A stretch of 64,000 nt of DNA from Salinimicrobium sediminis (GCF_900215295.1 NZ_OCMF01000002.1:620001-684000), one strand, 5' to 3'; counted from the first letter of the stretch, positions 46,010 to 57,162 are shown. Program-made: numbers and translations. Notes: generated by a model not told the origin, from the letters alone.

Positions 46010-47458
46010 ATGAACTCGAACGAAGTTTACGAAAAAGAATTAGCCTTCCAGGCAGATCGCCGTAGGGCTGCAGTCCAATTTATTAAAACTGTCAGTGACC
46101 TTTGGTATGACAAATCCATCGAGCTTGTGCTTTTCAGGAATCAGTTAATAGACAGGAATGTCAGCGACATTCTCGACCTTCATGAATATGCAGGGGAATT
46201 TGTACAAAAACCTATTTCCATCTTTGATTCCGTAGAAATTGCAGAAGCCATTCAAAGGTTGGATTTTCCTCCTTCAAAACTGGATATTGGAAAGTTAACC
46301 TATGAATATCACCTGGAAGATCAAAAGCATGCAAATGCCACTGCTTTTGTTTCAGATAAACTAAAGGCTGCCAAAAAAGTTGAAGAACTTACTCCAAAGG
46401 ATGTAGTGCTTTATGGCTTCGGAAGGATTGGAAGATTGGTTGCAAGGGAATTGATGACCCGCACAGGAAAAGGTAGTCAATTACGTTTAAGAGCTATTGT
46501 TACCCGCGGAAAGATCGATGAAACTGTTCTTGAAAAAAGAGCCAGTCTCCTCAAAAATGATTCTGTGCACGGAGATTTCTCCGGAACCGTTTCCTATAAT
46601 ACCGAAAAGAAGTGCCTTATTATCAATGGCACCACAGTTCATATGATCTCTGCAAATGAACCTGAAGAAATTGATTACACCGCTTACGGAATTAAAGATG
46701 CCCTTATTATTGATAACACTGGCGCCTTTAGGGACCAGGAAGCACTTACCAGGCACCTTAGCTCCAAAGGCGCAAGTAAAGTTTTGCTTACTGCCCCGGG
46801 AAAAGGTATTCCAAATATTGTTCATGGCGTTAATCACACAGCGTATAATCCCGATGAAGTTTCCATATTTTCGGCAGCTTCCTGTACAACAAACGCTATA
46901 ACCCCTGTACTAAAAGCAGTACAGGATTCTTTAGGAGTAGTACACGGGCACCTGGAGACCATACATGCATATACCAATGACCAGAATCTGGTGGACAATA
47001 TGCATAAAAAATACAGAAGAGGACGTGCTGCCGCACTCAACATGGTTATAACCGAAACAGGCGCGGGACAAGCTGTTTCCAAAGCCCTGCCTGTTTTTGA
47101 CGGAAAATTAACCTCCAACGCAATTCGCGTTCCCGTTCCTAATGGTTCTCTTGCCATTTTGAATTTACAGGTAGAAAATCCTACTTCTAAAGAGGCCGTG
47201 AACGAGATCATTAAAAAATATGCCCTGGAGGGAGATCTTGTAGAACAGATCAAGTATTCTATCGATAATGAATTGGTATCTACAGATATTGTTGGTTCTG
47301 CCCAGCCTTCGATCTATGACAGCAATGCAACCATTGTGTCAAAAGACGGCAACAATGTAATACTTTATGTGTGGTATGATAACGAATACGGTTATAGCCA
47401 TCAGGTAATAAGATTGGCAAAGTATATCGCAAAAGTGAGAAGATTCACCTATTATTAA
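46010..47458 (+). CDS. gap: Glyceraldehyde-3-phosphate dehydrogenase, long form
   Basis: 482 residues, about 140 longer than classical GAPDH. Residues 1-130 are a helical N-terminal extension of unknown role (ELAFQADRRRAAVQFIKTV). The Rossmann start VVLYGFGRIGRLVARELM is at about 132, and the catalytic Cys is in SAASCTTNAITP. VWYDNEYGYSHQVIRLA is the conserved end of the catalytic domain. It oxidises glyceraldehyde-3-phosphate in glycolysis or runs in reverse. The long form is known in Bacteroidota and some proteobacteria. It is a single-gene unit with a -7 box before it and a terminator after it. Confidence 0.95.
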   Translation: MNSNEVYEKELAFQADRRRAAVQFIKTVSDLWYDKSIELVLFRNQLIDRNVSDILDLHEYAGEFVQKPISIFDSVEIAEAIQRLDFPPSKLDIGKLTYEYHLEDQKHANATAFVSDKLKAAKKVEELTPKDVVLYGFGRIGRLVARELMTRTGKGSQLRLRAIVTRGKIDETVLEKRASLLKNDSVHGDFSGTVSYNTEKKCLIINGTTVHMISANEPEEIDYTAYGIKDALIIDNTGAFRDQEALTRHLSSKGASKVLLTAPGKGIPNIVHGVNHTAYNPDEVSIFSAASCTTNAITPVLKAVQDSLGVVHGHLETIHAYTNDQNLVDNMHKKYRRGRAAALNMVITETGAGQAVSKALPVFDGKLTSNAIRVPVPNGSLAILNLQVENPTSKEAVNEIIKKYALEGDLVEQIKYSIDNELVSTDIVGSAQPSIYDSNATIVSKDGNNVILYVWYDNEYGYSHQVIRLAKYIAKVRRFTYY

Positions 47459-47481
47459 TTGGGAGTTTAGTTAGTGAAGAG

Positions 47482-47507
47482 ACCCGCCTTTTTGAGGCGG
47501 GTTTTTT
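47482..47507 (+). terminator. Intrinsic terminator after gap
   Basis: ACCCGCCT (47482-47489) pairs with AGGCGGGT (47495-47502) around a 5-base loop, followed by five T. Confidence 0.92.
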
Positions 47508-47571
47508 ATTACTTCCTTAACTCATGACTTATTTGAATTTTTGAAACTTTACTTCTACAGATTAGCCGGTC

Positions 47572-48639
47572 ATGCAAAAAAAGAGATTTTGGCTTTTGGC
47601 GCTTCTTGGTCTCCTTATTTTAGCAAGGATACTCCTGCCATATTTCCTGGAAAGGTACATTAATGGTGTACTAAGGGATATTCCGGGTTATACCGGTTAT
47701 GTAGAAGATGTTGACGTAGCACTATATCGGGGAGCCTATGTGATTGAAGGGCTGCACCTGGATAAGGTCAATGCTGAAGTTTCTACTCCCTTTTTAAATT
47801 TTCCAAAAGCAGATATCTCCATAGAATGGCGGGCGCTATTTAAGGGAAGAATAGTTAGTGAGATCATTTTACATGAACCCATTGTCAACTACATCTATGA
47901 AGACCAGAAAAAAGAAACTCCCGAGGGAAAACCTGAAGTAGCCGACTGGCAAAAGGCGCTCATGGATCTCGTACCCATCGAAATCAACCATTTCCAGGTA
48001 ATAAATGGAAAATTCAGTTATGTGAAGTTTTCTGAAGATCCAAATATTGATCTGGTTATGGAGCACATTAATCTTATTGCTACAAACCTGAGAAATGTGG
48101 AGAATTCCGATAATGTTTTGCCTTCATCGGTACATGCCACAGCCGTATCTTTTGGAGGAGGTAGTGTATTATTGGAAGGAAGAATAGATATCATGAGGCA
48201 AATTCCCAATCTGGATATGGAATTCTCCCTTCAAAAAGCCGATGTAAGGGCATTAAACGAGACCTCCTTAAAGTTTGCCGGTGTCGATTTTGCGCGGGGA
48301 ACTTTTGAACTTTACGCAGAGGCTGCAATTGCAGATGGATATATAAAGGGATATATAAAACCAATGTTCATAGATACCGAGCTTATTGGAGAGGAAGATC
48401 AGGGTTTTTTTGAAAAGTTATGGGAAGGTTTTGTGGGTGTTTTCAAATTTTTATTTAAAAACCAGGGCACAGATACTCTTGCCACACGCACTCCTTTTGA
48501 AGGAGATCTTAATGAGATTGACACCGGAGTTTTTAAAACCATTCTCAATATATTTAAGAATGCCTGGTTCAATGCCTTTTCTGCAGAGGTTGAGGAGGAT
48601 ATTGATTATCGTGATGCGAAAGAAGCCTCAAAAGATTAA
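47572..48639 (+). CDS. DUF748 (AsmA-like) membrane-anchored periplasmic protein
   Basis: 355 residues. One N-terminal membrane segment (FWLLALLGLLILARILLPYF) is followed by a beta-rich periplasmic domain with YVEDVDVALYRGAYVIEGL, ADISIEWRALFKGRIVSEI and ATAVSFGGGSVLLEGRI, which I recognise as DUF748, related to AsmA/bridge-like lipid-transfer proteins. The C-terminus is charged. Such proteins are thought to act between inner and outer membranes, but this family's job in flavobacteria is not known. It has no partner in an operon. Confidence 0.85.
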   Translation: MQKKRFWLLALLGLLILARILLPYFLERYINGVLRDIPGYTGYVEDVDVALYRGAYVIEGLHLDKVNAEVSTPFLNFPKADISIEWRALFKGRIVSEIILHEPIVNYIYEDQKKETPEGKPEVADWQKALMDLVPIEINHFQVINGKFSYVKFSEDPNIDLVMEHINLIATNLRNVENSDNVLPSSVHATAVSFGGGSVLLEGRIDIMRQIPNLDMEFSLQKADVRALNETSLKFAGVDFARGTFELYAEAAIADGYIKGYIKPMFIDTELIGEEDQGFFEKLWEGFVGVFKFLFKNQGTDTLATRTPFEGDLNEIDTGVFKTILNIFKNAWFNAFSAEVEEDIDYRDAKEASKD

Positions 48640-48665
48640 CTAAAAAAAATTCTGAAGGTAGAAAA

Positions 48666-48692
48666 TTGTGCAGTTTTAATTCTTTAGTTTTG
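48666..48692 (+). promoter_or_regulatory. Flavobacterial promoter before the coiled-coil membrane protein
   Basis: TTG at 48666-48668 and TAGTTTTG at 48685-48692 are 16 bases apart, close to the usual -33/-7 spacing. The leader to the ATG at 48811 would be about 110 bases. Confidence 0.45.
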
Positions 48693-48810
48693 CACCGCTT
48701 TCTCATCGGGTACAGATATTCAGGAAGTTAAAGGGGAAAAAATATATTTCTCTTTGGCAATATCGGGTATCAGGTTCCGTTGTGGTAGTGACAAAAAAAG
48801 AATAACTGTT

Positions 48811-49392
48811 ATGAACAAAATCCTATTTTCCTCCCTTTTACTGCTTTACATTAACGTTACTGTTGCCCAGGTTTCTACTGAAACTACTATTGATGAAAAG
48901 TTTCAGGAATTAATTACAAATTCTAATAATTTCAAAGGATACAAAGTAGTTGACACAGATCAACTCACCACTTTACAAAAATTAACTTCCAATCGCATAG
49001 CTGAACTTAAGGAAGAGATCGCAGCTTCTAAACAGGCAACTGATGCCCAGGAGGCACAAATGGCTCAATTAAGGTCCGATCTTGAATCTATGGAAGCACA
49101 ATTAAACACTGTGACCTCTGAAAAAGATAATATTTCCTTTCTTGGTATGTCTTTAAGCAAAGCCGGGTACAACACCACTATGTGGAGTATCATTGGAGTC
49201 CTTGTATTGGCGCTGGCTTTATTCGTTGTTAGATTTAAAAGAAGCCATATTCATACTACCGAAGCCAGGAAGAATCTCAATGAACTTGAAAAGGAATTTG
49301 ATGCTTATCGTGTAAAAGCATTAGAAAAAGAACAAAGACTCGGTCGCCTTTTACAGGACGAAAAAAACAAGCAACTTAAGCTGGCGAAATAA
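48811..49392 (+). CDS. Secreted/anchored coiled-coil protein upstream of trmD
   Basis: 193 residues from the ATG at 48811 (the frame extends to 48754, but this start gives a signal peptide, ILFSSLLLLYINVTVAQ). Residues about 45-105 are a periplasmic coiled coil (ELKEEIAASKQATDAQEAQ), followed by a membrane helix (WSIIGVLVLALALFVVRF) and a cytoplasmic coiled coil (LNELEKEFDAYRVKALEKEQ). Homologues in flavobacteria are sometimes labelled tRNA (guanine-N1)-methyltransferase from their place beside trmD; nothing in the sequence supports that. Function unknown. Confidence 0.85.
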   Translation: MNKILFSSLLLLYINVTVAQVSTETTIDEKFQELITNSNNFKGYKVVDTDQLTTLQKLTSNRIAELKEEIAASKQATDAQEAQMAQLRSDLESMEAQLNTVTSEKDNISFLGMSLSKAGYNTTMWSIIGVLVLALALFVVRFKRSHIHTTEARKNLNELEKEFDAYRVKALEKEQRLGRLLQDEKNKQLKLAK

Positions 49393-49426
49393 GAAAAAGG
49401 CTTCTGTTCTTTTGACTAACTTTGAC

Positions 49427-49434
49427 GTTTCAAC
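49427..49434 (+). promoter_or_regulatory. -7 box TAACTTTG before trmD
   Basis: TAACTTTG matches TAnnTTTG, 24 bases before the trmD ATG. No clear -33 element; the box may give trmD a promoter separate from the coiled-coil gene. Confidence 0.45.
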
Positions 49435-49458
49435 CGGCAAAGCCGAATTCCCTTTGTT

Positions 49459-50145
49459 ATGCGCATTGATATTATCACCGTAGTTCCCGAAATCCTCACC
49501 AGTCCTTTTGAAGCTTCCATCTTAAAGAGAGCCATTGAAAAAGGTCTGGTAGAGATACATCTCCATAACTTGAGAGACTATGTGACCGACAATTACAAAC
49601 AGGTAGACGATTACCAGTTTGGTGGTGGTGCCGGGATGGTCATGATGATCGAACCCATAGACAAATGTATCTCAGCTTTAAAGGCTGAAAGAGACTACGA
49701 CGAGGTGATCTACATGACTCCAGATGGAGAAACCTTAAAACAGGGAGTTGCCAATCAACTGTCATTAAAGGAAAATTTAATAATCCTTTGCGGCCACTAT
49801 AAAGGAGTGGATCAAAGAGTAAGAGAACACTTTATTACCCGGGAAATTTCTGTGGGAGATTATGTATTATCCGGTGGAGAACTTGGAGCTGCTGTATTAT
49901 GTGATGCGGTAATAAGGTTGCTACCGGGTGTTTTAGGGAATGAAACCTCTGCCCTCACCGACTCTTTTCAGGATAATCTTTTGGCTCCTCCAATCTATAC
50001 CAGGCCGGCTGAATACAAAGGGTGGAAGGTGCCGGAGATTCTCACATCAGGTAATACCCCAAAGATCGAGGAATGGAGAGAAGAACAGGCATATAACCGC
50101 ACAAAAGAGCTACGTCCCGATCTTTTAAGTGAGGAAGAAAAATAA
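49459..50145 (+). CDS. trmD: tRNA (guanine-N1-)-methyltransferase TrmD
   Basis: 228 residues, normal length. TrmD methylates N1 of G37 next to the anticodon, preventing frameshifts. The SPOUT trefoil-knot SAM site is seen in [31 protein letters not shown] and [14 protein letters not shown]. The C-terminal [18 protein letters not shown] contacts tRNA. It precedes rplS, as in many bacteria, though here with about 116 bases and a separate -7 box between. Confidence 0.97.
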   Translation: MRIDIITVVPEILTSPFEASILKRAIEKGLVEIHLHNLRDYVTDNYKQVDDYQFGGGAGMVMMIEPIDKCISALKAERDYDEVIYMTPDGETLKQGVANQLSLKENLIILCGHYKGVDQRVREHFITREISVGDYVLSGGELGAAVLCDAVIRLLPGVLGNETSALTDSFQDNLLAPPIYTRPAEYKGWKVPEILTSGNTPKIEEWREEQAYNRTKELRPDLLSEEEK

Positions 50146-50179
50146 ATAAATTCTTCCTTTTAAGATTAAGAAAATTTAT

Positions 50180-50187
50180 TACTTTTG
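50180..50187 (+). promoter_or_regulatory. -7 box TACTTTTG before rplS
   Basis: TACTTTTG matches TAnnTTTG; the leader to the rplS ATG would be about 68 bases, long enough for a ribosomal-protein leader control element, though no clear structure is seen. No -33 TTG was found. Confidence 0.5.
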
Positions 50188-50261
50188 CACACGTTTCTGA
50201 ACCAACCTCTGGCGATCATCGTGAATGTTGCTTTAGACTTTATTTTTAAACCATTAGAAAC

Positions 50262-50612
50262 ATGGAATCCTTAATTAAGTTTGTACAAGACGAATTTGTA
50301 ACAAAGAAAGATTTCCCTGATTTTTCAGCCGGAGATACAATTACTGTTTATTATGAAATTACTGAAGGGCAAAAAACCCGTACTCAGTTCTTCCGCGGGG
50401 TAGTGATCCAAAAAAGAGGGACAGGATCTTCTCAAACTTTTACTATTCGAAAAATGAGTGGAACTGTAGGTGTAGAAAGAATCTTTCCTTTAAACCTACC
50501 GGCTCTTCAAAAGATCGAAATCAACAAGCGTGGTAAAGTTCGTAGAGCAAGGATCTACTACTTTAGAGAACTTACCGGTAAAAAAGCACGTATTAAAGAA
50601 AGAAGAAGATAA
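50262..50612 (+). CDS. rplS: 50S ribosomal protein L19
   Basis: 116 residues. L19 sits at the 30S-50S interface. FSAGDTITVYYEITEG, TRTQFFRGVVIQKRGTG, TFTIRKMSGTVGVERIFP and RRARIYYFRELTGKKARIKE are clear L19 stretches. It is followed by a terminator 19 bases after the stop codon. Confidence 0.98.
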   Translation: MESLIKFVQDEFVTKKDFPDFSAGDTITVYYEITEGQKTRTQFFRGVVIQKRGTGSSQTFTIRKMSGTVGVERIFPLNLPALQKIEINKRGKVRRARIYYFRELTGKKARIKERRR

Positions 50613-50631
50613 TCTTTCAAATATACCATTC

Positions 50632-50662
50632 AAAAAAGCCTCAGAAATTGAGGCTTTTTTTT
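50632..50662 (+). terminator. Intrinsic terminator after rplS
   Basis: AAGCCTCA (50636-50643) pairs with TGAGGCTT (50649-50656), extended by A/T runs on both sides (50632-50635 with 50657-50660), loop of 5 bases, T tract to 50662. Confidence 0.9.
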
Positions 50663-50827
50663 ATGCTTAAAATTTAAGAAATAATTATAACTCGCTGAAC
50701 CCAAAATACTTGCAAAACCCAATTTCCTTTCGTAAATTTAATACAGAGTTTAAAGCAAAAGAATGTCGCAAGGAATTCTACTTCTAAACTCAGTGTAAAG
50801 CAAGATCTTTACATAGGTTTTTACTCT
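50663..50827. other. Intergenic stretch with no recognised feature
   Basis: Between the rplS terminator and the promoter of the candidate RNA. I see only an 11-codon open frame at 50763 and AT-rich sequence; no tRNA, promoter or conserved structure was recognised. Confidence 0.5.
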
Positions 50828-50861
50828 TTTGAACAACAATATACTTAAAATGTATAGTTTG
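50828..50861 (+). promoter_or_regulatory. Promoter of the candidate small RNA
   Basis: TTTG at 50828-50831 and TATAGTTTG at 50853-50861 are 21 bases apart. The -7 box has one extra base relative to TAnnTTTG, so the match is good but not perfect. Predicted start of transcription is near 50868. Confidence 0.5.
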
Positions 50862-50867
50862 GTTTAA

Positions 50868-53365
<2,498 letters not shown>

Positions 53366-53389
53366 AATTATCATAAATGCAGTTTCTAA

Positions 53390-53420
53390 AAGTCGCTTTT
53401 CATTAAGCGGCTTTTTTTGT
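53390..53420 (+). terminator. Intrinsic terminator after icd
   Basis: AAGTCGCTT (53390-53398) pairs with AAGCGGCTT (53405-53413) with one G-U pair and a 6-base loop, followed by a T tract. Confidence 0.85.
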
Positions 53421-53472
53421 TTTTATTAAATTTTGAATCTCTTTGTATCTTTCAGTTTAAAAATATTTGATC

Positions 53473-54414
53473 ATGACAAGCCAGGCTAACCTACTTCTCC
53501 TCTTTTCTCTCTTAATTTCTGCAACCTCTACAGTGTTTTCTCAAAAAAGACAAACAGACAAGGAACTGGAAAAAGCTTTAAAAGAAATAACTTCAGATTT
53601 TAATGGTGACGTTGGGATCTATGTCTATAACTTAAAAACAAATAAGGAAGCAGCTATTAATGCCGATACGATTTTTCCAACAGCAAGTGTCATAAAAGTG
53701 CCTATTTTACTCGGAGTTTTCCAGAAGATCATCAATGGAGAGCTCAAATACAACGAACCTTTGGTTTATGACGCCAAAAGAGCTTACGGCGGTTCCGGGT
53801 TGATGCAATTCTATAAAGACAGCACGCAGACCGATCTACGTACTTCCCTTGCACTTATGATGGGTTATTCAGATAATACCAGTTCCCTCTGGAATCAGGA
53901 ATTAGCAGGCGGCGGAGAAGGGATCAACACGCTACTCGAATCTCTGAATTTTCAGGATACCCGTGTAAATTCCCGTACAAAAGGCAGAGAGGATATCTGG
54001 AAAAGATATGGTTGGGGACAGACCACTCCGCGGGAAATGACAGATATTCTGGTAAAAATACGCAGGGGAGAAATGTTTAATTCTGCTGCCAGTGAAGAGA
54101 TGTACCGCCTAATGACTAATAGCTTTTATACAGATTATGCCCTCTCGGAGATCCCTCCTTACGTTCAAAGTGCGAGTAAACAAGGGATGGTAGACGACTC
54201 GAGGTCTGAACTGGTTATGGTCAATGCTCCTTCGGGAGACTACGCGTTTTACTTTACCACCAAAAACATTGAAGACGAGTCATGGGAATATGAAAACGAA
54301 GCCTGGGAATTATCCCGGGAAATTTCCGCTTTTCTGTGGAATTATTTTGAGCCGGAATTGACCTGGAAACCTGCTGAAGGCACAAAAGAATTGACTACAG
54401 GAATAAAATACTAG
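53473..54414 (+). CDS. Class A beta-lactamase-like serine hydrolase
   Basis: 313 residues with a signal peptide (LLLLFSLLISATSTVFSQ). The Ser-x-x-Lys motif is SVIK in FPTASVIKVPIL, the SDN motif is GYSDNTSSLW, and the KTG box is replaced by KQG in ASKQGMVDD. The Glu of the omega loop that class A enzymes use for deacylation is not clearly present (QTTPREM occupies the place). It may therefore be a penicillin-binding or esterase-like relative and not a resistance enzyme. The start is the ATG at 53473; a TTG at 53467 would add two residues. Confidence 0.85.
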   Translation: MTSQANLLLLFSLLISATSTVFSQKRQTDKELEKALKEITSDFNGDVGIYVYNLKTNKEAAINADTIFPTASVIKVPILLGVFQKIINGELKYNEPLVYDAKRAYGGSGLMQFYKDSTQTDLRTSLALMMGYSDNTSSLWNQELAGGGEGINTLLESLNFQDTRVNSRTKGREDIWKRYGWGQTTPREMTDILVKIRRGEMFNSAASEEMYRLMTNSFYTDYALSEIPPYVQSASKQGMVDDSRSELVMVNAPSGDYAFYFTTKNIEDESWEYENEAWELSREISAFLWNYFEPELTWKPAEGTKELTTGIKY

Positions 54415-54481
54415 TGTAGAGCTGTGTTATCTTATTATAGAGAGGGTGATAAAAATCACTTAAAACTATAGAATTAATCAA

Positions 54482-54489
54482 TACTTTTG
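54482..54489 (+). promoter_or_regulatory. -7 box TACTTTTG before oxyR
   Basis: TACTTTTG matches TAnnTTTG and ends 24 bases before the oxyR ATG. No -33 TTG at a usual distance. Confidence 0.5.
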
Positions 54490-54513
54490 CAGAAGTAAAA
54501 AAGTAATTACAAG

Positions 54514-55455
54514 ATGACCATCACTCAACTGCATTATGTTCTTGCGGTAGCCGAACACCAGAATTTCACCAAAGCAGCACAAAAAGTATTTGTAACACAA
54601 CCTACCTTAAGCATGCAGATCCAGAAGCTGGAGGATGAGTTAGATGTATTGATCTTTGACAGAAGTAAAAAACCCATTGAACTTACCGAAACGGGAAAAA
54701 AGATCGTGCAGCAAGCCAGGAATATCGTCAATGAAAGCGATCGTATCAAGGATATTGTAGATCAACAAAAAGGATTTGTTGGCGGACTTTTCAGGCTTGG
54801 AGTCATTCCCACGGTCATGCCGACCCTGCTTCCCATGTTTCTTAATACCTTCATTAAAAAATATCCTAAAGTCCGATTAAAGATAGAGGAACTACATACC
54901 GAAGCTATTATTGAGAAATTGCAGGATGGGCATTTGGATGCGGCAATTGCAGCCACACCTTTAGAGCTTCCTAATATTAAGGAACAGGTTCTTTATTACG
55001 AACCTTTTGTTGGATATATTCCACCGGGCCATAGGCTTCATAGTCAAAAGAAAATTGAGGTAGACGATCTTGACCTCAATGATATTTTGCTTCTTGAGGA
55101 CGGTCATTGTTTTAAAGATGGAATTTTAAACTTATGTAAAGCTACAAGGAATGCCAACGGAGATCGTTTTCAGCTGGAGACGGGAAGTTTTGAAACCATG
55201 GTCAAGCTTGCCAATGAAGGGTTGGGAATGACCCTATTACCTTATTTGCAGACCATAGATATGAAAGAAAACGAGCAAAAGAACCTGCGGATGTTTTCTG
55301 AGCCCATCCCCGCCCGGGAAGTAAGTCTTATCTTCAACAAAAGCGAATTGAAGATGCAGATCATTGAAGCTTTAAGAAGTACAATTGCAGGCGTTGTTAA
55401 AGGTGCTATAGCTTTTCAAAATGTAAAGATCATTAGTCCCCTCTCCAAAAAGTAG
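54514..55455 (+). CDS. oxyR: Hydrogen peroxide-sensing LysR-type regulator OxyR
   Basis: 313 residues. N-terminal winged helix (QNFTKAAQKVFVTQPTLSMQ) followed by a LysR sensor domain. The two cysteines in GHCFKDGILNLC fall at residues 199 and 208, the same positions and spacing as the peroxide-sensing pair of Escherichia coli OxyR, which gives strong support for the call. Expected targets are catalase and peroxiredoxin genes, none of which is next to it; trxB lies 5 kb away. It ends at a strong palindromic terminator. Confidence 0.95.
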   Translation: MTITQLHYVLAVAEHQNFTKAAQKVFVTQPTLSMQIQKLEDELDVLIFDRSKKPIELTETGKKIVQQARNIVNESDRIKDIVDQQKGFVGGLFRLGVIPTVMPTLLPMFLNTFIKKYPKVRLKIEELHTEAIIEKLQDGHLDAAIAATPLELPNIKEQVLYYEPFVGYIPPGHRLHSQKKIEVDDLDLNDILLLEDGHCFKDGILNLCKATRNANGDRFQLETGSFETMVKLANEGLGMTLLPYLQTIDMKENEQKNLRMFSEPIPAREVSLIFNKSELKMQIIEALRSTIAGVVKGAIAFQNVKIISPLSKK

Positions 55456-55462
55456 GAATAAT

Positions 55463-55490
55463 AAAAAAGCGGCTTTAAAGCCGCTTTTTT
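55463..55490. terminator. Two-way terminator between oxyR and the 65-residue protein
   Basis: A 28-bp fully self-complementary sequence, six A then GCGGCTTTAAAGCCGC then six T. It can stop transcription from both directions and serves both convergent genes. Confidence 0.92.
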
Positions 55491-55498
55491 ATTTAGAT

Positions 55499-55696
55499 TT
55501 AAGGATTAAGGTAAATTAGACACTGGTTTAATTCCGGATTCTGCCGAATTAAGGTGAAAATGTAAAGCTTCAATTCCTCAATTTCGTAAGGTAATAATCT
55601 TTGAAGCGCTTTTTTCACCTCCTTGCAGAAAAGCGTTACATCAAAACTTACTTTACTAAGCACGGTCTTGGTGTACTCAAACATCGCTCTTGCCAT
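55499..55696 (-). CDS. Small conserved-looking protein of unknown function (65 residues)
   Basis: MARAMFEYTKTVLSKVSF starts the chain; the remainder (FCKEVKKALQRLLPYEIEEL, then PELNQCLIYLNP) is helical with two cysteines. I recall similar short proteins in other flavobacteria, so I consider it real, but cannot name it. It converges on oxyR with a shared terminator and has the whole spacer 55697-55828 upstream for its control. Confidence 0.7.
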   Translation of the reverse strand: MARAMFEYTKTVLSKVSFDVTLFCKEVKKALQRLLPYEIEELKLYIFTLIRQNPELNQCLIYLNP

Positions 55697-55751
55697 AGTT
55701 GTGATAAATAATTAGTTAACCTGATTAGAATAAGTAGTGGTTATCTATAAG

Positions 55752-55765
55752 CGAAATCGTTTTCG
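55752..55765. promoter_or_regulatory. LacI-type operator-like palindrome
   Basis: CGAAATCGTTTTCG has the CGAAA-n-CG-n-TTTCG symmetry of LacI/GalR-family sites. It lies about 55 bases before the start of the 65-residue protein gene. Significance is uncertain. Confidence 0.35.
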
Positions 55766-55828
55766 TTGACTAATTAAAAATACATTTTTTTATTGAAATG
55801 ACCTGAACAAGAAGCTAATTTAACAACA

Positions 55829-56629
55829 TTAAAATCTATTATCTCCTCCTACCATATTCCCGAGCCCACCAAGAATACTTCCTTCTCCTTTGTCCTTACC
55901 GCCTCCCTGAGGTGCCGCCGCTAAAATTCTTCCCGCAAGCCTGCTAAAGGGCAAGGATTGAACAAAAACAGTTCCCGGGCCAGTAAGGGTGGCATAGAAT
56001 AATCCTTCCCCTCCAAAAAGGCTGTTTTTGATGCCGCCTATAAATTCAATGTCGTAATTCACATCTTTGGTAAATCCTATAATACAGCCTGTATCCACTT
56101 TTAATTTCTCACCAGGCGACAAAACTTTTTTTGCAGTTGTCCCTCCCGAATGGACAAAAGCCATCCCATCGCCTTCCAGCTTTTGCATAATGAATCCTTC
56201 TCCACCAAAAAATCCACGCCCCAGTTTCCTGCTGAATTCTATGCCGATAGCCACTCCTTTAGCAGCACATAAAAAGGCATCTTTCTGGCAGATGAATTTC
56301 CCGCCATATTCTGTAAGATTGATTGGTATTACCTTTCCCGGATATGGGGAGGCAAAGCTTATTTTCTTCTTTCCCGGGACCTGATTCGTGAAAATAGTCA
56401 TGAACAGGCTCTCCCCTGTCAACAACCTTTTTCCGGCTCCAAGAACTTTTCCCAGAAATCCTTCATTCTGTTTAGATCCGTCACCAAAAATGGTATCCAT
56501 CTTTACGCCGTCTTCCATCATCATAAAGTTACCGGCTTCAGCAATAACCGCCTCCTGTGGATCTAATTCCAGCTCCACGTATTGCATCTCCTCTCCAAAG
56601 ATCTTGTAATCAATTTCATGTGCATTCAT
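55829..56629 (-). CDS. TIGR00266/AIM24 family protein
   Basis: 266 residues with the repeated beta pattern of this family: [58 protein letters not shown]-type stretch (here [19 protein letters not shown]) and [20 protein letters not shown]. The C-terminus is glycine-rich ([15 protein letters not shown]). The mitochondrial relative AIM24 shapes cristae; the bacterial role is unknown, perhaps at membranes. It stands between short repeat-rich spacers. Confidence 0.9.
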   Translation of the reverse strand: MNAHEIDYKIFGEEMQYVELELDPQEAVIAEAGNFMMMEDGVKMDTIFGDGSKQNEGFLGKVLGAGKRLLTGESLFMTIFTNQVPGKKKISFASPYPGKVIPINLTEYGGKFICQKDAFLCAAKGVAIGIEFSRKLGRGFFGGEGFIMQKLEGDGMAFVHSGGTTAKKVLSPGEKLKVDTGCIIGFTKDVNYDIEFIGGIKNSLFGGEGLFYATLTGPGTVFVQSLPFSRLAGRILAAAPQGGGKDKGEGSILGGLGNMVGGDNRF

Positions 56630-56639
56630 CTTATAAAAG

Positions 56640-56706
56640 GTTTAAGGTTTAATATTTAATGTCTAATGCTTTAAGTTCAGGGCTTCAGGTTTAACTATTA
56701 TAATCT
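56640..56706. repeat. Spacer with degenerate word-like repeats
   Basis: AGGTTTAAGGTTTAA, ATTTAATGTCTAATGC and TTCAGGGCTTCAGG are adjacent near-repeats of 6-8 bases. The style matches three other spacers in this window. Confidence 0.4.
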
Positions 56707-57162
56707 TTAACTCTTCGCCTTTACTGTCCATTCAAATTCAAAAACAGAAACCTCTTTTCCTTCCTCATTCACTCCGCGGGAGCGCATCCAAAAGGTTTGT
56801 CCTTCGCCGGTCTTAAGAGTTTCTTCTATTGCAGAGGAGATCAAATGACCATCGTTACAAATAAAGGAGATCTTCCCGGTCGCTTTTTTGGAGAAGCGGG
56901 CATTATTTTGAGCCACCAGCATGGAGACAGGCTTTCCGGATTTTTGGATGGCGCTCATCACCAGAGCCCCCGTACTTAATTCAGCCGCCATAGCCTGTAC
57001 TGCAAAATACAGGGAGTTAAAAGGATTTTGATTGATCCAGCGATGAGTTACTCCTGTTACACAGTTATCTGAATCAATTTCTTTAACCCTTACTCCACAA
57101 ATCCAGGCACTGGGTAACTTGAACATTAGAAAAGAATTCAGTTTTCGGGAGGAAACTTTCAT
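56707..57162 (-). CDS. DUF4442 hotdog-fold protein
   Basis: 151 residues from the ATG at 57162. The frame runs on to 57300, but that part overlaps the promoter of the divergent gene and is not protein-like. The hotdog fold is seen in LMFKLPSAWICGVRVKEID, NPFNSLYFAVQAMAAELSTG and the final beta strands. DUF4442 relatives resemble acyl-CoA thioesterases; no clear catalytic residue is recognised. It is divergent from the DUF4870 gene. Confidence 0.85.
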   Translation of the reverse strand: MKVSSRKLNSFLMFKLPSAWICGVRVKEIDSDNCVTGVTHRWINQNPFNSLYFAVQAMAAELSTGALVMSAIQKSGKPVSMLVAQNNARFSKKATGKISFICNDGHLISSAIEETLKTGEGQTFWMRSRGVNEEGKEVSVFEFEWTVKAKS

